NCBI RefSeq assembly: GCF_030450055.1
Contig: NZ_CP118480.1
Span: 1,391,415-1,455,414, forward strand
DNA length: 64,000 bases
From: Gallaecimonas kandeliae
GTDB lineage: Bacteria > Pseudomonadota > Gammaproteobacteria > Enterobacterales > Gallaecimonadaceae
Direction: 5' to 3'
In this document: positions 45,030 through 52,871 of the stretch, piece after piece
How the letters are laid out: the number at the start of each line of letters is the position of its first letter
How positions within the stretch are numbered: the stretch's first letter is position 1
Notes under the pieces: model-generated
The model's database searches: none
Seen by the model: only the letters and a program-made list of their open reading frames with translations
Told to the model about the DNA's origin: nothing
Program-made: the position numbers and the translations under genes

Positions 45030-45944
45030 ATGAACTATTACATTATCGGCAGTAAATATGGAAATCAGAACGATGGATTTGATGATGTTTTTCCTTTGAT
45101 GCTGGAAAAAGGTGTCATATCGACTGGGTTTAACTGGGGTGAGGATATGTGTGACTTCGTGGGTAAAAAGCATGAAGTCATAATAAGTCACCTAAAAACA
45201 AAATCGGAATCAAAGGAATCTTACTCCACGCTTAAATATTTTTTAAATTTGATGCCTGGAGATTTAATTGCCGTAAAAATACATAGTGCACCATCAGGGA
45301 AGCAAGCTCGTCTTGTTATTGGTGCGTACGCGATTGTAAAAGGTATAGACGCTCCTGTTTATAAACGCTGTGATGAACTGGGTCATACAATAGAGGTTGA
45401 TTTCATTGAGGCTGGTTTAGAATATGAACTTCCTTTTGGGTATGGTCAAACGATTCATAAGGTTGACGATTTAAATAGGATAAAGCCTATCTTTGGTTAC
45501 TATTCAAATGAAGCGACCAGGCAAGATCATGAAGATAGTAGCTTTTCTTTGAAAACAACTGAAGATGTAGTGGTTGAAGCTACGGCTGGTTATATTTCGT
45601 CTCGTGCGCATAATAAAATTCAGAACTTACTAACTATCGAATTGGCTGAAAAGTACGGCCCGGAATTCGTAAAAATAGAGTCAAACTTCATAGACGTATT
45701 GGTCGAGTTGGAAGACAGGTTTATTTTATTTGAAGTAAAGTCCTCTTTTTCTGCTGAACGTTGTATACGTGAGGCTCTTGGGCAAATTATGCAATACGGT
45801 CATAACCTAAAGAAAAAATCTGGTAAAATTATTGAATATGTTGTAGTTGGTCCTGTAAGTGTCGACGACTCAGAAGACTCATTCTATACATATGTAGCAA
45901 ATGCTATATCAGAGCCATTCGCTTATAAGCAGGTAGTCGCCTAA
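45030..45944 (+). CDS. PUA/EVE-like domain fused to a PD-(D/E)XK nuclease, putative type IV-like restriction factor
   Basis: 304 residues, AT-rich. The N-terminal ~150 residues (YYIIGSKYGNQNDGFDDV..., GFNWGEDM, LMPGDLIAVK, ARLVIGAYAIV) resemble the EVE/PUA-like modified-base readers found in McrBC-type systems. Residues about 190-275 hold a restriction-endonuclease fold: E217, D222 (IDVLVE), E235-x-K237 (LFEVKSS) and Q252 (EALGQIMQYGH). A reader of modified DNA joined to a nuclease suggests self-contained type IV restriction; this is inference. The in-frame ATG at 45024 is an alternative start; neither has a Shine-Dalgarno. First cassette after R2; an attC overlaps its stop. Confidence 0.72.
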   Translation: MNYYIIGSKYGNQNDGFDDVFPLMLEKGVISTGFNWGEDMCDFVGKKHEVIISHLKTKSESKESYSTLKYFLNLMPGDLIAVKIHSAPSGKQARLVIGAYAIVKGIDAPVYKRCDELGHTIEVDFIEAGLEYELPFGYGQTIHKVDDLNRIKPIFGYYSNEATRQDHEDSSFSLKTTEDVVVEATAGYISSRAHNKIQNLLTIELAEKYGPEFVKIESNFIDVLVELEDRFILFEVKSSFSAERCIREALGQIMQYGHNLKKKSGKIIEYVVVGPVSVDDSEDSFYTYVANAISEPFAYKQVVA

Positions 45945-45998
45945 CACGGCACTCAAGCAAGGACGCGCTAAAGCGCGCCACTTAGCTTGGTGTTAGCG
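45939..45998 (+). other. attC recombination site of the nuclease cassette (60 bp)
   Basis: R'' GCCTAAC (45939-45945) and R' GTTAGCG (45992-45998). TAACAC pairs with GTGTTA at the ends, CAAGC-AAGG with the CCACTTAGCTTG side, and ACGCGCT / AGCGCG closes the tip. Length and layout match the classic 57-60 bp attC. The core at the cassette's 5' end (TTATGC) differs from the complement of R'' at one position. Confidence 0.88.
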
Positions 45999-46044
45999 CG
46001 CTCAAGTGGCGTTATTCATTTCTCACATCACAAGGAAGACATTC

Positions 46045-46650
46045 ATGGATCGAATTGTGGTTATGTCAGTCAAGCAAGCCCATCTCATTTGGATGCTATC
46101 GCTTCTCAACATTAGTCTTGGGTGGTTTATTCCGGGATTCGATGCATTGCGAAATAGCATCAGTGCTGTTGCACTGGAAGCGCCAGCCTATGCCTATACG
46201 CATCGCGCTGCGGACATTCTGATCGGAATTTCTATGTGCGTCTTCGGCGTTGGCATGCAACTGTCCATGCGACGCGGTATGTCTTTTTCCATGCTCTCAT
46301 CCGTTCTCTTTGGCCTTGGCATGATCAGCGCTGGAATATGGACCCTGGAGACGCCTCTTCACTTGCTGTACAACATCTCCATCTTCATGATTGTGCTACC
46401 GCTCGCAGTCGCGCTGGAATTTAGTCGCCATGCGCGCTCACCACAGTTCGAGTTGCTCTCATGCGTGATGGCATTTGTCCATGCCCTTATGTTCTGGTTG
46501 ATCTACGCCGGCTTCATTCCATCTGAGTACAACGGCCTTATCCAGCGCCTCTGGGCATTGCCAACAATGGGCTGGTTTGGTCTGGCAGCCGTTCAAGTTG
46601 CCAGAGAAAACGCTGCCGGGGGCATTCCAGCCACCCTGGGCGTGCGCTAA
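46045..46650 (+). CDS. DUF998-family membrane protein (integron cassette)
   Basis: 201 residues with about six transmembrane helices; DUF998-like pattern (LNISLGWFIPGFDALRNSISAVALEAPAYAYTHRAADILIGISM; ETPLHLLYNISIFMIVLPLA). Function unknown. The ATG at 46045 follows CAAGGAAG. The cassette begins right after attC at 45993 (TTAGCG) and its 3' R'' CGCTAAC (46645-46651) is the exact complement, overlapping the stop codon. So this gene is the second cassette of array 2. Confidence 0.8.
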   Translation: MDRIVVMSVKQAHLIWMLSLLNISLGWFIPGFDALRNSISAVALEAPAYAYTHRAADILIGISMCVFGVGMQLSMRRGMSFSMLSSVLFGLGMISAGIWTLETPLHLLYNISIFMIVLPLAVALEFSRHARSPQFELLSCVMAFVHALMFWLIYAGFIPSEYNGLIQRLWALPTMGWFGLAAVQVARENAAGGIPATLGVR

Positions 46651-46726
46651 CCAATCCTTCCGTTCACACTCATGCCTGTCGCATAGGCCGGTGCGGCACA
46701 CAGGCTGCTTGACTCCGTCGTCAGGC
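46645..46726 (+). other. degenerate attC of the DUF998 cassette
   Basis: R'' CGCTAAC is intact (46645-46651). The only R'-like sequence is GTCAGGC at 46720-46726, one base from GTTAGGC. Inside, GCCTGT and ACAGGC pair. The outer stem is poor, so the site may no longer recombine. Confidence 0.4.
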
Positions 46727-46753
46727 ATATATTCACACATATCGAGGCAGTAA

Positions 46754-47116
46754 ATGGAAAGACTATTTTCATACGGCACCTTGCAGATGGAACAGGTTCA
46801 GGAAAAAACCTTTGGTAGAAAACTCAGTGGTGAAAAAGATACCTTAATGGGTTACGTTCTTTCGGACATAAAAATTAAAGATCCAGAGGTAATTAAAACC
46901 AGTGGAACAGATACTCATCCAATTCTCAAGTTCACGGGTAATGGCACTGACATCGTAGAAGGCACTGTATTTGAACTAACCCCCTCGGAGTTGGCGCAAG
47001 CGGATGAATATGAAGTCGAAGAATATGTGCGCATTCTTGGTGAATTTGAATCAGGAAAGAATGCGTGGGTGTATGTATGCGCTGCAACCGAGCCAGCCAA
47101 GAACAGCGATGCCTAG
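46754..47116 (+). CDS. AIG2-like gamma-glutamylcyclotransferase family protein
   Basis: 120 residues, GGCT-like fold: the N-terminal LFSYGTLQ with the YGTL loop, MGYVLSDI, VEGTVFELTPSELAQADEYEVEEYVRI (E in the DxYE-type position) as in AIG2 proteins. Could act as a gamma-glutamylamine cyclotransferase; substrate unknown. Same strand as the preceding cassettes, with lower GC than the chromosome. A GCCTAGC at its stop and GTTATCT at 47172 might be remnants of an attC but do not form a convincing stem. Confidence 0.82.
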   Translation: MERLFSYGTLQMEQVQEKTFGRKLSGEKDTLMGYVLSDIKIKDPEVIKTSGTDTHPILKFTGNGTDIVEGTVFELTPSELAQADEYEVEEYVRILGEFESGKNAWVYVCAATEPAKNSDA

Positions 47117-47199
47117 CAAGATGCTGATAGAACTGCATTCTATTGCTGTCCATGCCGCCCCAGGGCTAGTTGTTATCTGAGAAATGAAGTTTAAAACCT

Positions 47200-47778
47200 A
47201 TGTGGATTAATGAAGGCAAGTTGGAAGGAAAGTTCGTAATACTTGAACCCTTGCGGATTGAGCATGTGCCTCGATTGAAGTCGGCTGTTCAAGATGGCGA
47301 GCCATGGAAGCTGTGGTTTGCGACTGTACCCAGCCCAGAAAATATGGGTGCCTATGTTGAATATGCCATTGAAGCCGGCAAGGCGAGGAATATCGCATAT
47401 GCAGTCCGTTCAAAGTTGACTGGCGAAATTGTTGGCACCACCCGTTATTATAATGTCGATGAACATAATAGAAGGGCAATGATTGGCTACACATGGTATT
47501 CAGCCTCAGCGCAAAGAACGCCTGTCAATACAGAGTGTAAGCTATTGTTGTTGAGCAACCTTTTTGAATCACATGATGCCATCGCCGTTGAGTTCAGGAC
47601 GCACTTTTTTAACCAAAGGTCCCGCTCCGCCATAGAACGCCTGGGTGCGAAGCTAGATGGCATCCTGCGTCATCATCAGATAATGCCTGATGGATCTCTG
47701 AGAGATACGGCTGTCTATTCGATAGTGGCTGCCGAATGGCCAGCGGTAAAAAACAACCTGTTAAGTAAATTAAACTGA
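47200..47778 (+). CDS. GNAT-family N-acetyltransferase
   Basis: 192 residues of the RimJ/RimL-like acetyltransferase_3 type: LEGKFVILEPLRIEHVPRLK, IAYAVRSKLTGEIVGTTRYYNVDEHNRRAMIGYTWYS, and RTPVNTECKLLLLSNLFE replacing the usual acetyl-CoA loop region, then FNQRSRSAIERLGAKLDGILRHH, which is the family's end motif. Acetylates an amine on an unknown protein or small molecule. No clear Shine-Dalgarno. An 8-bp hairpin (47782-47789 with 47806-47813, ACGACTTA / TAAGTCGT) follows the stop. Confidence 0.87.
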   Translation: MWINEGKLEGKFVILEPLRIEHVPRLKSAVQDGEPWKLWFATVPSPENMGAYVEYAIEAGKARNIAYAVRSKLTGEIVGTTRYYNVDEHNRRAMIGYTWYSASAQRTPVNTECKLLLLSNLFESHDAIAVEFRTHFFNQRSRSAIERLGAKLDGILRHHQIMPDGSLRDTAVYSIVAAEWPAVKNNLLSKLN

Positions 47779-47781
47779 AAG

Positions 47782-47813
47782 ACGACTTAAGGTAGCCCAA
47801 TGCCCTAAGTCGT
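47782..47813 (+). other. hairpin downstream of the GNAT gene
   Basis: Perfect 8-bp arms (ACGACTTA / TAAGTCGT) with a 16-base loop and no T tract. It might be a decayed recombination site or a processing/termination signal; it lacks integron core sequences. Confidence 0.4.
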
Positions 47814-47934
47814 GGGTGGCGTATGAAAATGCTTCTCTGAATTATTTTTCTGGTGTTATACCGTTAGGATCAGGGAGTGTCTGAAGGTGCCATGTTTTGG
47901 GGTCCTTGTCATTAATAATAAGGCGAGTCTCACA

Positions 47935-48537
47935 ATGGAAAGGCTGAATTCACTGGATGGTCTCATCGTAAGGCAGCAGAAAGAATGGGTGGAAATTCTT
48001 TCTGGTTTCGAGACGAAAAATAAATACACTGTGCTGGATGAAGCTGGCAATAACATCTATTATGCGGCAGAGGAGGGCGGCTCCGCGCTGCTCAGGGTAT
48101 TTCTAAAAGCCCTGCGCCCTTTTACGATCGTTGTCTTAGCAGAAAATAATCAGGAAGTGTTGCGCGTGGCAAGGCCGTTCAGGTTCTACTTCCATGAGGC
48201 CAATATCCTTGACTCTCAAGGTCAGTCTCTTGGGGCGCTGAAGAAACGTTTTTCTTTTTTTCGGCGTAAATACTCGGTCTTGGATAGCTCGGGGCGAGAG
48301 CTGTTCCAGCTGTTTGGGCCCATACTTAAGCCTTGGACCTTTGTCATCAAGAAGGGCGACGCTGAGTATGGGAAGATCACAAAAAAATGGAGCGGCCTGC
48401 TTAAGGAGGGTTTTACAGACGCCGACAACTTCGACGTGACTTTCCCCAGAGAGTGGGATGCCAGGTTAAAAGCACTCTTTCTCGGAGCCGTATTCTTGAT
48501 TGACTTTGTCCACTTCGAGAACAAAGGTAACGACTAA
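47935..48537 (+). CDS. phospholipid scramblase / LURP-one-like domain protein
   Basis: 200 residues from the ATG at 47935 (MERLNSLDGLIVRQQKE); the upstream in-frame ATG at 47893 adds a poor extension. It has the scramblase-type repeated beta strands: LIVRQQKEWVEILSGFETKNKYTVLDEAGNNIYYAAEE, RPFRFYFHEANILDSQGQSLGALKKRFSFFRRKYSVLDSSGRELFQL, and a C-terminal hydrophobic helix (RLKALFLGAVFLIDFVHFE), as in eukaryotic PLSCR proteins and their bacterial relatives. The bacterial role is unknown. Lower GC than the chromosome. Confidence 0.8.
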   Translation: MERLNSLDGLIVRQQKEWVEILSGFETKNKYTVLDEAGNNIYYAAEEGGSALLRVFLKALRPFTIVVLAENNQEVLRVARPFRFYFHEANILDSQGQSLGALKKRFSFFRRKYSVLDSSGRELFQLFGPILKPWTFVIKKGDAEYGKITKKWSGLLKEGFTDADNFDVTFPREWDARLKALFLGAVFLIDFVHFENKGND

Positions 48538-48632
48538 CACAACCGGCTGAAAGGTTGCGGGCGGTAGCCGTCTACGCAACGTCTTTCTTACTCGCCTTCG
48601 TTTGGGGGCATGAGATGACAAGGATATGATTG

Positions 48633-49130
48633 ATGCAATCTCCAACGGAAGAGTGGGAGAAAAAGGAAATTGCGCTTTGGGAGCGATTCTCGAGCTATTC
48701 TACTGAGGCCTTCCTGGCCCATATAGAAGAGTTGGTAGCACAACTGCCGGAAGGGCACCCCTTGGTTCCTTTCGAACGCGGCTGTGCCTTTGATTCCAGC
48801 GGTTATCCTGAGTTGGCAATCCCGCAGTACAGGGAAGCCATAGCGAAGGGTATATCCGGACTACGAAAAAGGAGGACCTCTATCCAACTGGCTAGTTCAT
48901 TGCGGAATCTGGGCAAGCTTGAGGAGAGCCTTTCAATACTCGAAGCAGAGCTAAGAAGCGATCCTGATGAGCTGGATGGGGCAGTGCGAGGTTTCCTGGC
49001 TCTAGTCCTCCATGATCAGGGGCGCAAAGATGAGGCCCTGCTTCATAGTTTGCAAGCGCTGTCCGTTTATTTGCCCCGCTACAATCAGTCCCTGTTCCGA
49101 TATGCAGGACGTTTAGTCGACAAGCGCTAA
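48633..49130 (+). CDS. tetratricopeptide-repeat protein
   Basis: 165 residues, soluble and helical. TPR-like units: PFERGCAFDSSGYPELAIPQYREAIAKG, TSIQLASSLRNLGKLEESLSILEAELRSDP and LALVLHDQGRKDEALLHSLQALSVY. Probably a protein-protein interaction scaffold; the partner is unknown. It resembles the small tetratricopeptide proteins common in integron cassettes and Bacillales-type accessory genes. ACAAGGATATGATTG leader with the ATG at 48633. Confidence 0.82.
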   Translation: MQSPTEEWEKKEIALWERFSSYSTEAFLAHIEELVAQLPEGHPLVPFERGCAFDSSGYPELAIPQYREAIAKGISGLRKRRTSIQLASSLRNLGKLEESLSILEAELRSDPDELDGAVRGFLALVLHDQGRKDEALLHSLQALSVYLPRYNQSLFRYAGRLVDKR

Positions 49131-49263
49131 TAGGCGTTTGGTCTGTATTGACATTTTCCAGTTGGCAACAATTTGCATGGTGATGCAAGTGCCGTTGAAA
49201 AGCACAAGTCGCCTCAATCACAGCCGTACGTGGATGTTAGGCCGCACGAGAGGAGCAAAGAAC

Positions 49264-49695
49264 ATGCCCGCATTAGAAGATATAAAAGTCCCTGTAAAGA
49301 TAAAACTTGCGGCCCTATGGGCTAGTACGATGTTTTGCTATGTCTACGGCGACTATTTCGAGCTCTACATACCCGGGAAGCTGCAAACGATGTTGCAAGG
49401 GCATATGGAGCCCCTTGGTGCGGTGACGCAGACAGTGCTGCTGGGCACTTCTGTCTTGATGATAATTCCAAGCATCATGATCTTCCTTAGCCTCGCCCTT
49501 AAACCCGTCGTCAGCCGTTGGCTCAACATAGTAGTGGGGTTGCTCTTCACGGTACTGATGCTGTTAATTGCCGTCAGTAGCGGCTGGGCTTTCTATGTCC
49601 TGTTTGCAGTGGTCGAAGTCGTGCTCACTTCGCTCGTGGTCTGGTATGCGTGGCGTTGGCCGAGACAAGCAACAGGCGCAGCATCCGGCATTTGA
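49264..49695 (+). CDS. DUF6326-family membrane protein
   Basis: 143 residues with four transmembrane helices and the family's opening: DIKVPVKIKLAALWASTMFCYVYGDYFELYIPGKLQTML, then LLGTSVLMIIPSIMIFLSLAL and RWLNIVVGLLFTVLMLL. Function unknown; the DYFELYIPG motif is the recognisable part. AGGAGCAAAGAAC ribosome site before the ATG at 49264. A GTTAGGC (49236-49242), the perfect integron R' core, lies 20 bp before the start, but I could not find the matching R'' and stem. Confidence 0.78.
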   Translation: MPALEDIKVPVKIKLAALWASTMFCYVYGDYFELYIPGKLQTMLQGHMEPLGAVTQTVLLGTSVLMIIPSIMIFLSLALKPVVSRWLNIVVGLLFTVLMLLIAVSSGWAFYVLFAVVEVVLTSLVVWYAWRWPRQATGAASGI

Positions 49696-49747
49696 CAGTG
49701 GCGCAACGCAGCGATGTTCAGCAGGTCCGTCAAGCGCGGGAGGATGA

Positions 49748-50140
49748 ACTCTTGCTTTTCATGTCGCCAAAAGGGCAAGGTGCAGCCACCCTGGTGGAGG
49801 TCGATGCCACGACGAACATTATAAGATGATGGAAGGGCAGCCTGAATGGGCCTATCTGCAGCGCCTTTATCGAGATAAGGCGATAGCAGACAAGGAGGTT
49901 ACGCAAAGAATACCGACGGTGATCCTCACTTCTTCAAAACTGAACGAGAGCAATTGGTGGATAGGGCACAGCGCCGAGGGGAAGATGGCTTGGCGGGCTT
50001 TGCATGACTCGCTGATCGACCGGAATCCCAGGGCCGTTCACTTTGTCACCGACACCTCCGACCATAACGTGCCCTTGGACAACCCGGGATTGACGACGAA
50101 GGCCATAGATACAGCGCTCTATATGGTCAGCGGCGTGTGA
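49748..50140 (+). pseudogene. remnant of an alpha/beta hydrolase
   Basis: From the ATG at 49826 there are 104 residues ending VHFVTDTSDHNVPLDNPGLTTKAIDTAL, which matches the final strand-helix (catalytic histidine, LDNP, last helix) of an alpha/beta hydrolase. The nucleophile elbow and core are absent. Just upstream a different frame reads GAATLVEVDATTNII, like the strand after the elbow, so a frameshift and a 5' deletion are likely. Interpretation is moderate; there is no trace of the missing half elsewhere in the window. The 50141-50342 interval holds no gene I can support. Confidence 0.5.
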
Positions 50141-50342
50141 GCAGGCTATTCGCGGATTGGTCCAGCAGGTTTTCAATGGGAGAGCAGGCCCACCTGAGTT
50201 TGTGTGCCTGAAGGTGTGGGCTGGGAAGGCGGCAAGTTTGGGGCGGGCGGAAAGCTAGATCCACTTGGCCCTTACAACACGCTAGAAAAGGTCATTACCC
50301 CTGCTTGGGCTGCCGCGCTGAAGGGGTAGGCTAGAGCCCCAG

Positions 50343-51086
50343 TTACAGCTTCACGCAGGTAAAAATGGCGTTGCCGGAGTGGTTGTCCCAGGGAATGATC
50401 TTCTCGTAGTCATGCTCGAAGACATGCACTTCGAAGTAGGGCGCCAATATGGCCAGCAGTTCGTCGAAGCCGAAGGCCACCATGGGGTGCTCGTCGCGCC
50501 AGGATTGGGTTTCTTCGGCCGTGGTCTTTTCGATACTGACCTTCAGCGACTGCCTTTCACCGGCGCCGCTGTAATACCAGCCGGACTGGAAGGTGAGCAG
50601 GCTGCCTTCCTGTTCTGCCGAGTGCCGTACAAAAGAAGCGTTGTTGATCTTGTTCTTGTCCACCACGTTAAAACAGAAGACGCCGCCTGGCTTGAGTGCC
50701 CGGTGGACGCTGGCGATGCAGTCTTTCAGCCTTGCCAGCCCAGCGCTGTAGTGGATGGAGTACAAGAAGCAGGTGATAAGGTCCAGCGGCTCGGCCACCT
50801 CGAAACTGCACATGTCCTGCAATGAAAACTGCGCTTGTGGGCAGCGCATGACCGCGATGTCCAGCATCGGCTGGTTGATGTCGAGCCCGCTGCTGACGTA
50901 ACCGAAATCCACGAAATGACGGACATGGGGGCCAGTGCCACAGGCGAGATCGAGGTGGCTATTGCCGCTGTTCCCGAAGATCTGGTGCAGCCTGCGAATG
51001 CAATGGCTCTGCGCCTGGTAGTCGATATCGGCACACATTAAGTCGTAATAACCGGACAGGTCGGTGTACAAGGCGTTGGCGGACAT
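50343..51086 (-). CDS. class I SAM-dependent methyltransferase
   Basis: 247 residues from the ATG at 51086. SAM-binding motif HLDLACGTGPHVRHFVDFGY, acidic post-motif SGLDINQPML, then LQDMCSFEVAEPLDLITCFLYSIHYSAG and RALKPGGVFCFNVVDKNKI. Small-molecule methyltransferase of the Methyltransf_25 kind; the C-terminal half (DYEKIIPWDNHSGNAIFTCVK) resembles the glycine/sarcosine- or D-glucuronate-type tailored enzymes but I cannot identify the substrate. Monocistronic; host-like GC, so it marks the right border of the accessory region. Confidence 0.82.
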   Translation of the reverse strand: MSANALYTDLSGYYDLMCADIDYQAQSHCIRRLHQIFGNSGNSHLDLACGTGPHVRHFVDFGYVSSGLDINQPMLDIAVMRCPQAQFSLQDMCSFEVAEPLDLITCFLYSIHYSAGLARLKDCIASVHRALKPGGVFCFNVVDKNKINNASFVRHSAEQEGSLLTFQSGWYYSGAGERQSLKVSIEKTTAEETQSWRDEHPMVAFGFDELLAILAPYFEVHVFEHDYEKIIPWDNHSGNAIFTCVKL

Positions 51087-51110
51087 CTGAGCCTGGTTTT
51101 TGAGCAGCAA

Positions 51111-51484
51111 TTTTGCGGTGGCGCATCATATATCAGCGAATGGTAATTGCGAAGCAGAGATAGCGACCAGCTGTGACGGGCAGCAACAATGCCGGTGACA
51201 ACTGAAAATCGTCACGGGTTATAGCTTGTTTTTATTCGCTTTTATTTGACCTGGCTGCGGTACTGGGCCCAGCCATTGTCGATGGCAGTACCGTTGGTTG
51301 TTCCTGGACTGGGCTGATCAGGCCTGGTGGGGACTCAGCAATCCAAAGGGCGCTGCCTTTGCTGGTCGAAACACTTGGAAATACCTTTTTCACCGCAGCA
51401 GGGCGACCTTGTGGGATACTTTAACTTCGAGTTATCCCTTTGTATTCGAATTGGAAATTCAAACGCATAAAAAGGAACCCTGCG
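51111..51484. other. intergenic region without a supported gene
   Basis: 374 bp between the methyltransferase start and the SPFH gene. It should hold both divergent promoters. I see an AT-rich stretch near 51220-51250 but no terminator, repeat or RNA gene. AAAAAGGAACC just before 51485 is the SPFH ribosome site. Confidence 0.5.
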
Positions 51485-52360
51485 ATGGCAACACAACTCC
51501 GGGCCCCTGCGGTGGGCATCGCCAAAATAGTCCCTTTCCTTGTCCTGCTGGCTATCGTCGTGGTGGCCTACGGCAGCTGGTTCACGGTGGACCAGGGGGA
51601 GCGGGGGGTGCATCTGCGTAACGGCCGCATCATCGGCACCGCCGAGCCGGGGCTGGGGTTCAAGATGCCGCTCATCGACAAGATAGTGAAGATCTCCACC
51701 CAGACCCACACCGTCAGCTACTCCAAGCTCCAGGCCTACAGCCGCGACCAGCAGCCGGCCACCATCAGGGCGTCGGTGACCTTCCGTGTGCCGGAAGACA
51801 AGGTGGCCCAGGTCTATGCCAACTTCATGAACATCGACTCCATGGTCAACCGCCTGGTGGACCGCGCCGTGCCCACCCAGGTGGAGAACATCTTCGGCCA
51901 GTACACCGCCATCTCCGCCGTGCAGGAACGGGTCAAGTTCGTGATGGACGTGACCGACGCCATCAAGAAGGCGGTGCAGGGGCCCATCGAGATAAGCTCG
52001 GTGCAGATAGAAAACATCGACTTCTCCAACGCTTATGAGAAATCGGTGGAAGACAGGATGCGCGCCGAGGTGGAGGTGCAGACCCAGAAGCAGAACCTGG
52101 AGAAGGAGCGGGTCAGCGCCCAGATAGCGGTGACCAAGGCCCAGGCGGAAGCCGATTCCCAGCTGGCCCGGGCCAAGGCCGAGGCCGAAGCCATCCGCAT
52201 CAAGGGTGAAGCCGAGGCCGCCGCCATCAAGAGCCGCGCCGCCGCCCTGGCCCAGAACAAGGATCTGGTGGAGCTGACCAAGGCCGAGAAATGGGACGGC
52301 AAGCTGCCCCAGACCATGCTGCCCAACAGCACGCTGCCGTTCTTCGATACCCATAAATAA
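51485..52360 (+). CDS. SPFH/Band-7 domain protein (prohibitin-like)
   Basis: 291 residues. One N-terminal transmembrane helix (IVPFLVLLAIVVVAYGSWF), then the SPFH domain (FTVDQGERGVHLRNGRIIGTAEPGLGFKMPLIDKI, QPATIRASVTFRVPEDKV) and a long Ala/Glu/Lys coiled coil (about residues 190-260, AQAEADSQLARAKAEAEAIRIKGEAEAAA) used for ring assembly. It ends in a conserved KWDGKLPQTMLP. Close to prohibitin/HflC-type scaffold proteins that organise membrane proteases; no hflK or nfeD partner is adjacent, so the partner is unknown. It ends in a terminator. Confidence 0.92.
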   Translation: MATQLRAPAVGIAKIVPFLVLLAIVVVAYGSWFTVDQGERGVHLRNGRIIGTAEPGLGFKMPLIDKIVKISTQTHTVSYSKLQAYSRDQQPATIRASVTFRVPEDKVAQVYANFMNIDSMVNRLVDRAVPTQVENIFGQYTAISAVQERVKFVMDVTDAIKKAVQGPIEISSVQIENIDFSNAYEKSVEDRMRAEVEVQTQKQNLEKERVSAQIAVTKAQAEADSQLARAKAEAEAIRIKGEAEAAAIKSRAAALAQNKDLVELTKAEKWDGKLPQTMLPNSTLPFFDTHK

Positions 52361-52367
52361 GGTAAGG

Positions 52368-52392
52368 ACGCCGGCATAGCCGGCGTTTTTTT
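52368..52392 (+). terminator. intrinsic terminator after the SPFH gene
   Basis: ACGCCGGC / GCCGGCGT stem, ATA loop, T7. Confidence 0.92.
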
Positions 52393-52438
52393 CGCCCAGC
52401 TTTCCGGGCCAGAGGGAGGCAATCTCAGGAGGGCAATC

Positions 52439-52810
52439 ATGGACATCAATATCCGCTGGCTGGGGGCCTTGCTGGCCTCCATGCTGCTGTTGCCCCTGTT
52501 GCCCCTGTTGCCCCTGTTGCCCCTGTTGCCCCTGGTGCCCGCGGCCCTGGTGCTGGGGCTGGCCTGGCTGCGGCCGGGGCAAGTGGCCTGGTCGGCCTTG
52601 AGCCTCGCCATGCCTGTCGGCGCCGGCCTTGCCGCCCTATCGGTGCTCTACCTGCTCTGGCGCCCCCAGGGGTACCGTCTGGCCCGGCTCTGGGCGGCGG
52701 CGGTGCTGGGCACAGGGCTCTGGTTCTTGGGGACAGTCACTGTGCAGGTCGAATCCTGCGTCAAGGGGCCCCAGATTGATTTGCAGCGCATGGTGGCCCA
52801 CTGCAAGTAA
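52439..52810 (+). CDS. small membrane protein with a Leu-Leu-Pro tandem repeat
   Basis: 123 residues, about four hydrophobic segments. The first segment is built by five exact nine-base repeats coding Leu-Leu-Pro (52487-52531) plus a variant copy. The remainder has LVLGLAWLRPGQVAW, LAALSVLYLLWRP and a C-terminal tail with two cysteines (ESCVKGPQIDLQRMVAHC), likely periplasmic. Family unknown. Start ATG at 52439 after CAGGAGGGCAATC. It precedes the multi-pass protein gene by 61 bp and may share its transcript. Confidence 0.7.
   Translation: MDINIRWLGALLASMLLLPLLPLLPLLPLLPLVPAALVLGLAWLRPGQVAWSALSLAMPVGAGLAALSVLYLLWRPQGYRLARLWAAAVLGTGLWFLGTVTVQVESCVKGPQIDLQRMVAHCK
52487..52540 (+). repeat. 9-bp tandem repeat (CTGTTGCCC), five perfect copies and one variant
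   Basis: Units at 52487, 52496, 52505, 52514 and 52523 are identical; the sixth (52532-52540) has T to G. The period keeps the reading frame, so copy-number change would alter the length of a membrane helix rather than switch the gene off. Confidence 0.97.
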
Positions 52811-52871
52811 AGGGCTTGCCCGAGGTGGGCCAAAGGCCATGCACGCATCACAACCACAAGAAGGAAAATCC

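Noticed and set aside
48532-48605. attC after the scramblase-like gene (GACTAAC ... GTTTGGG)
   Set aside because: Neither core fits the consensus; the GTTGCG / CGCAAC hairpin inside is real but does not extend to the cores.
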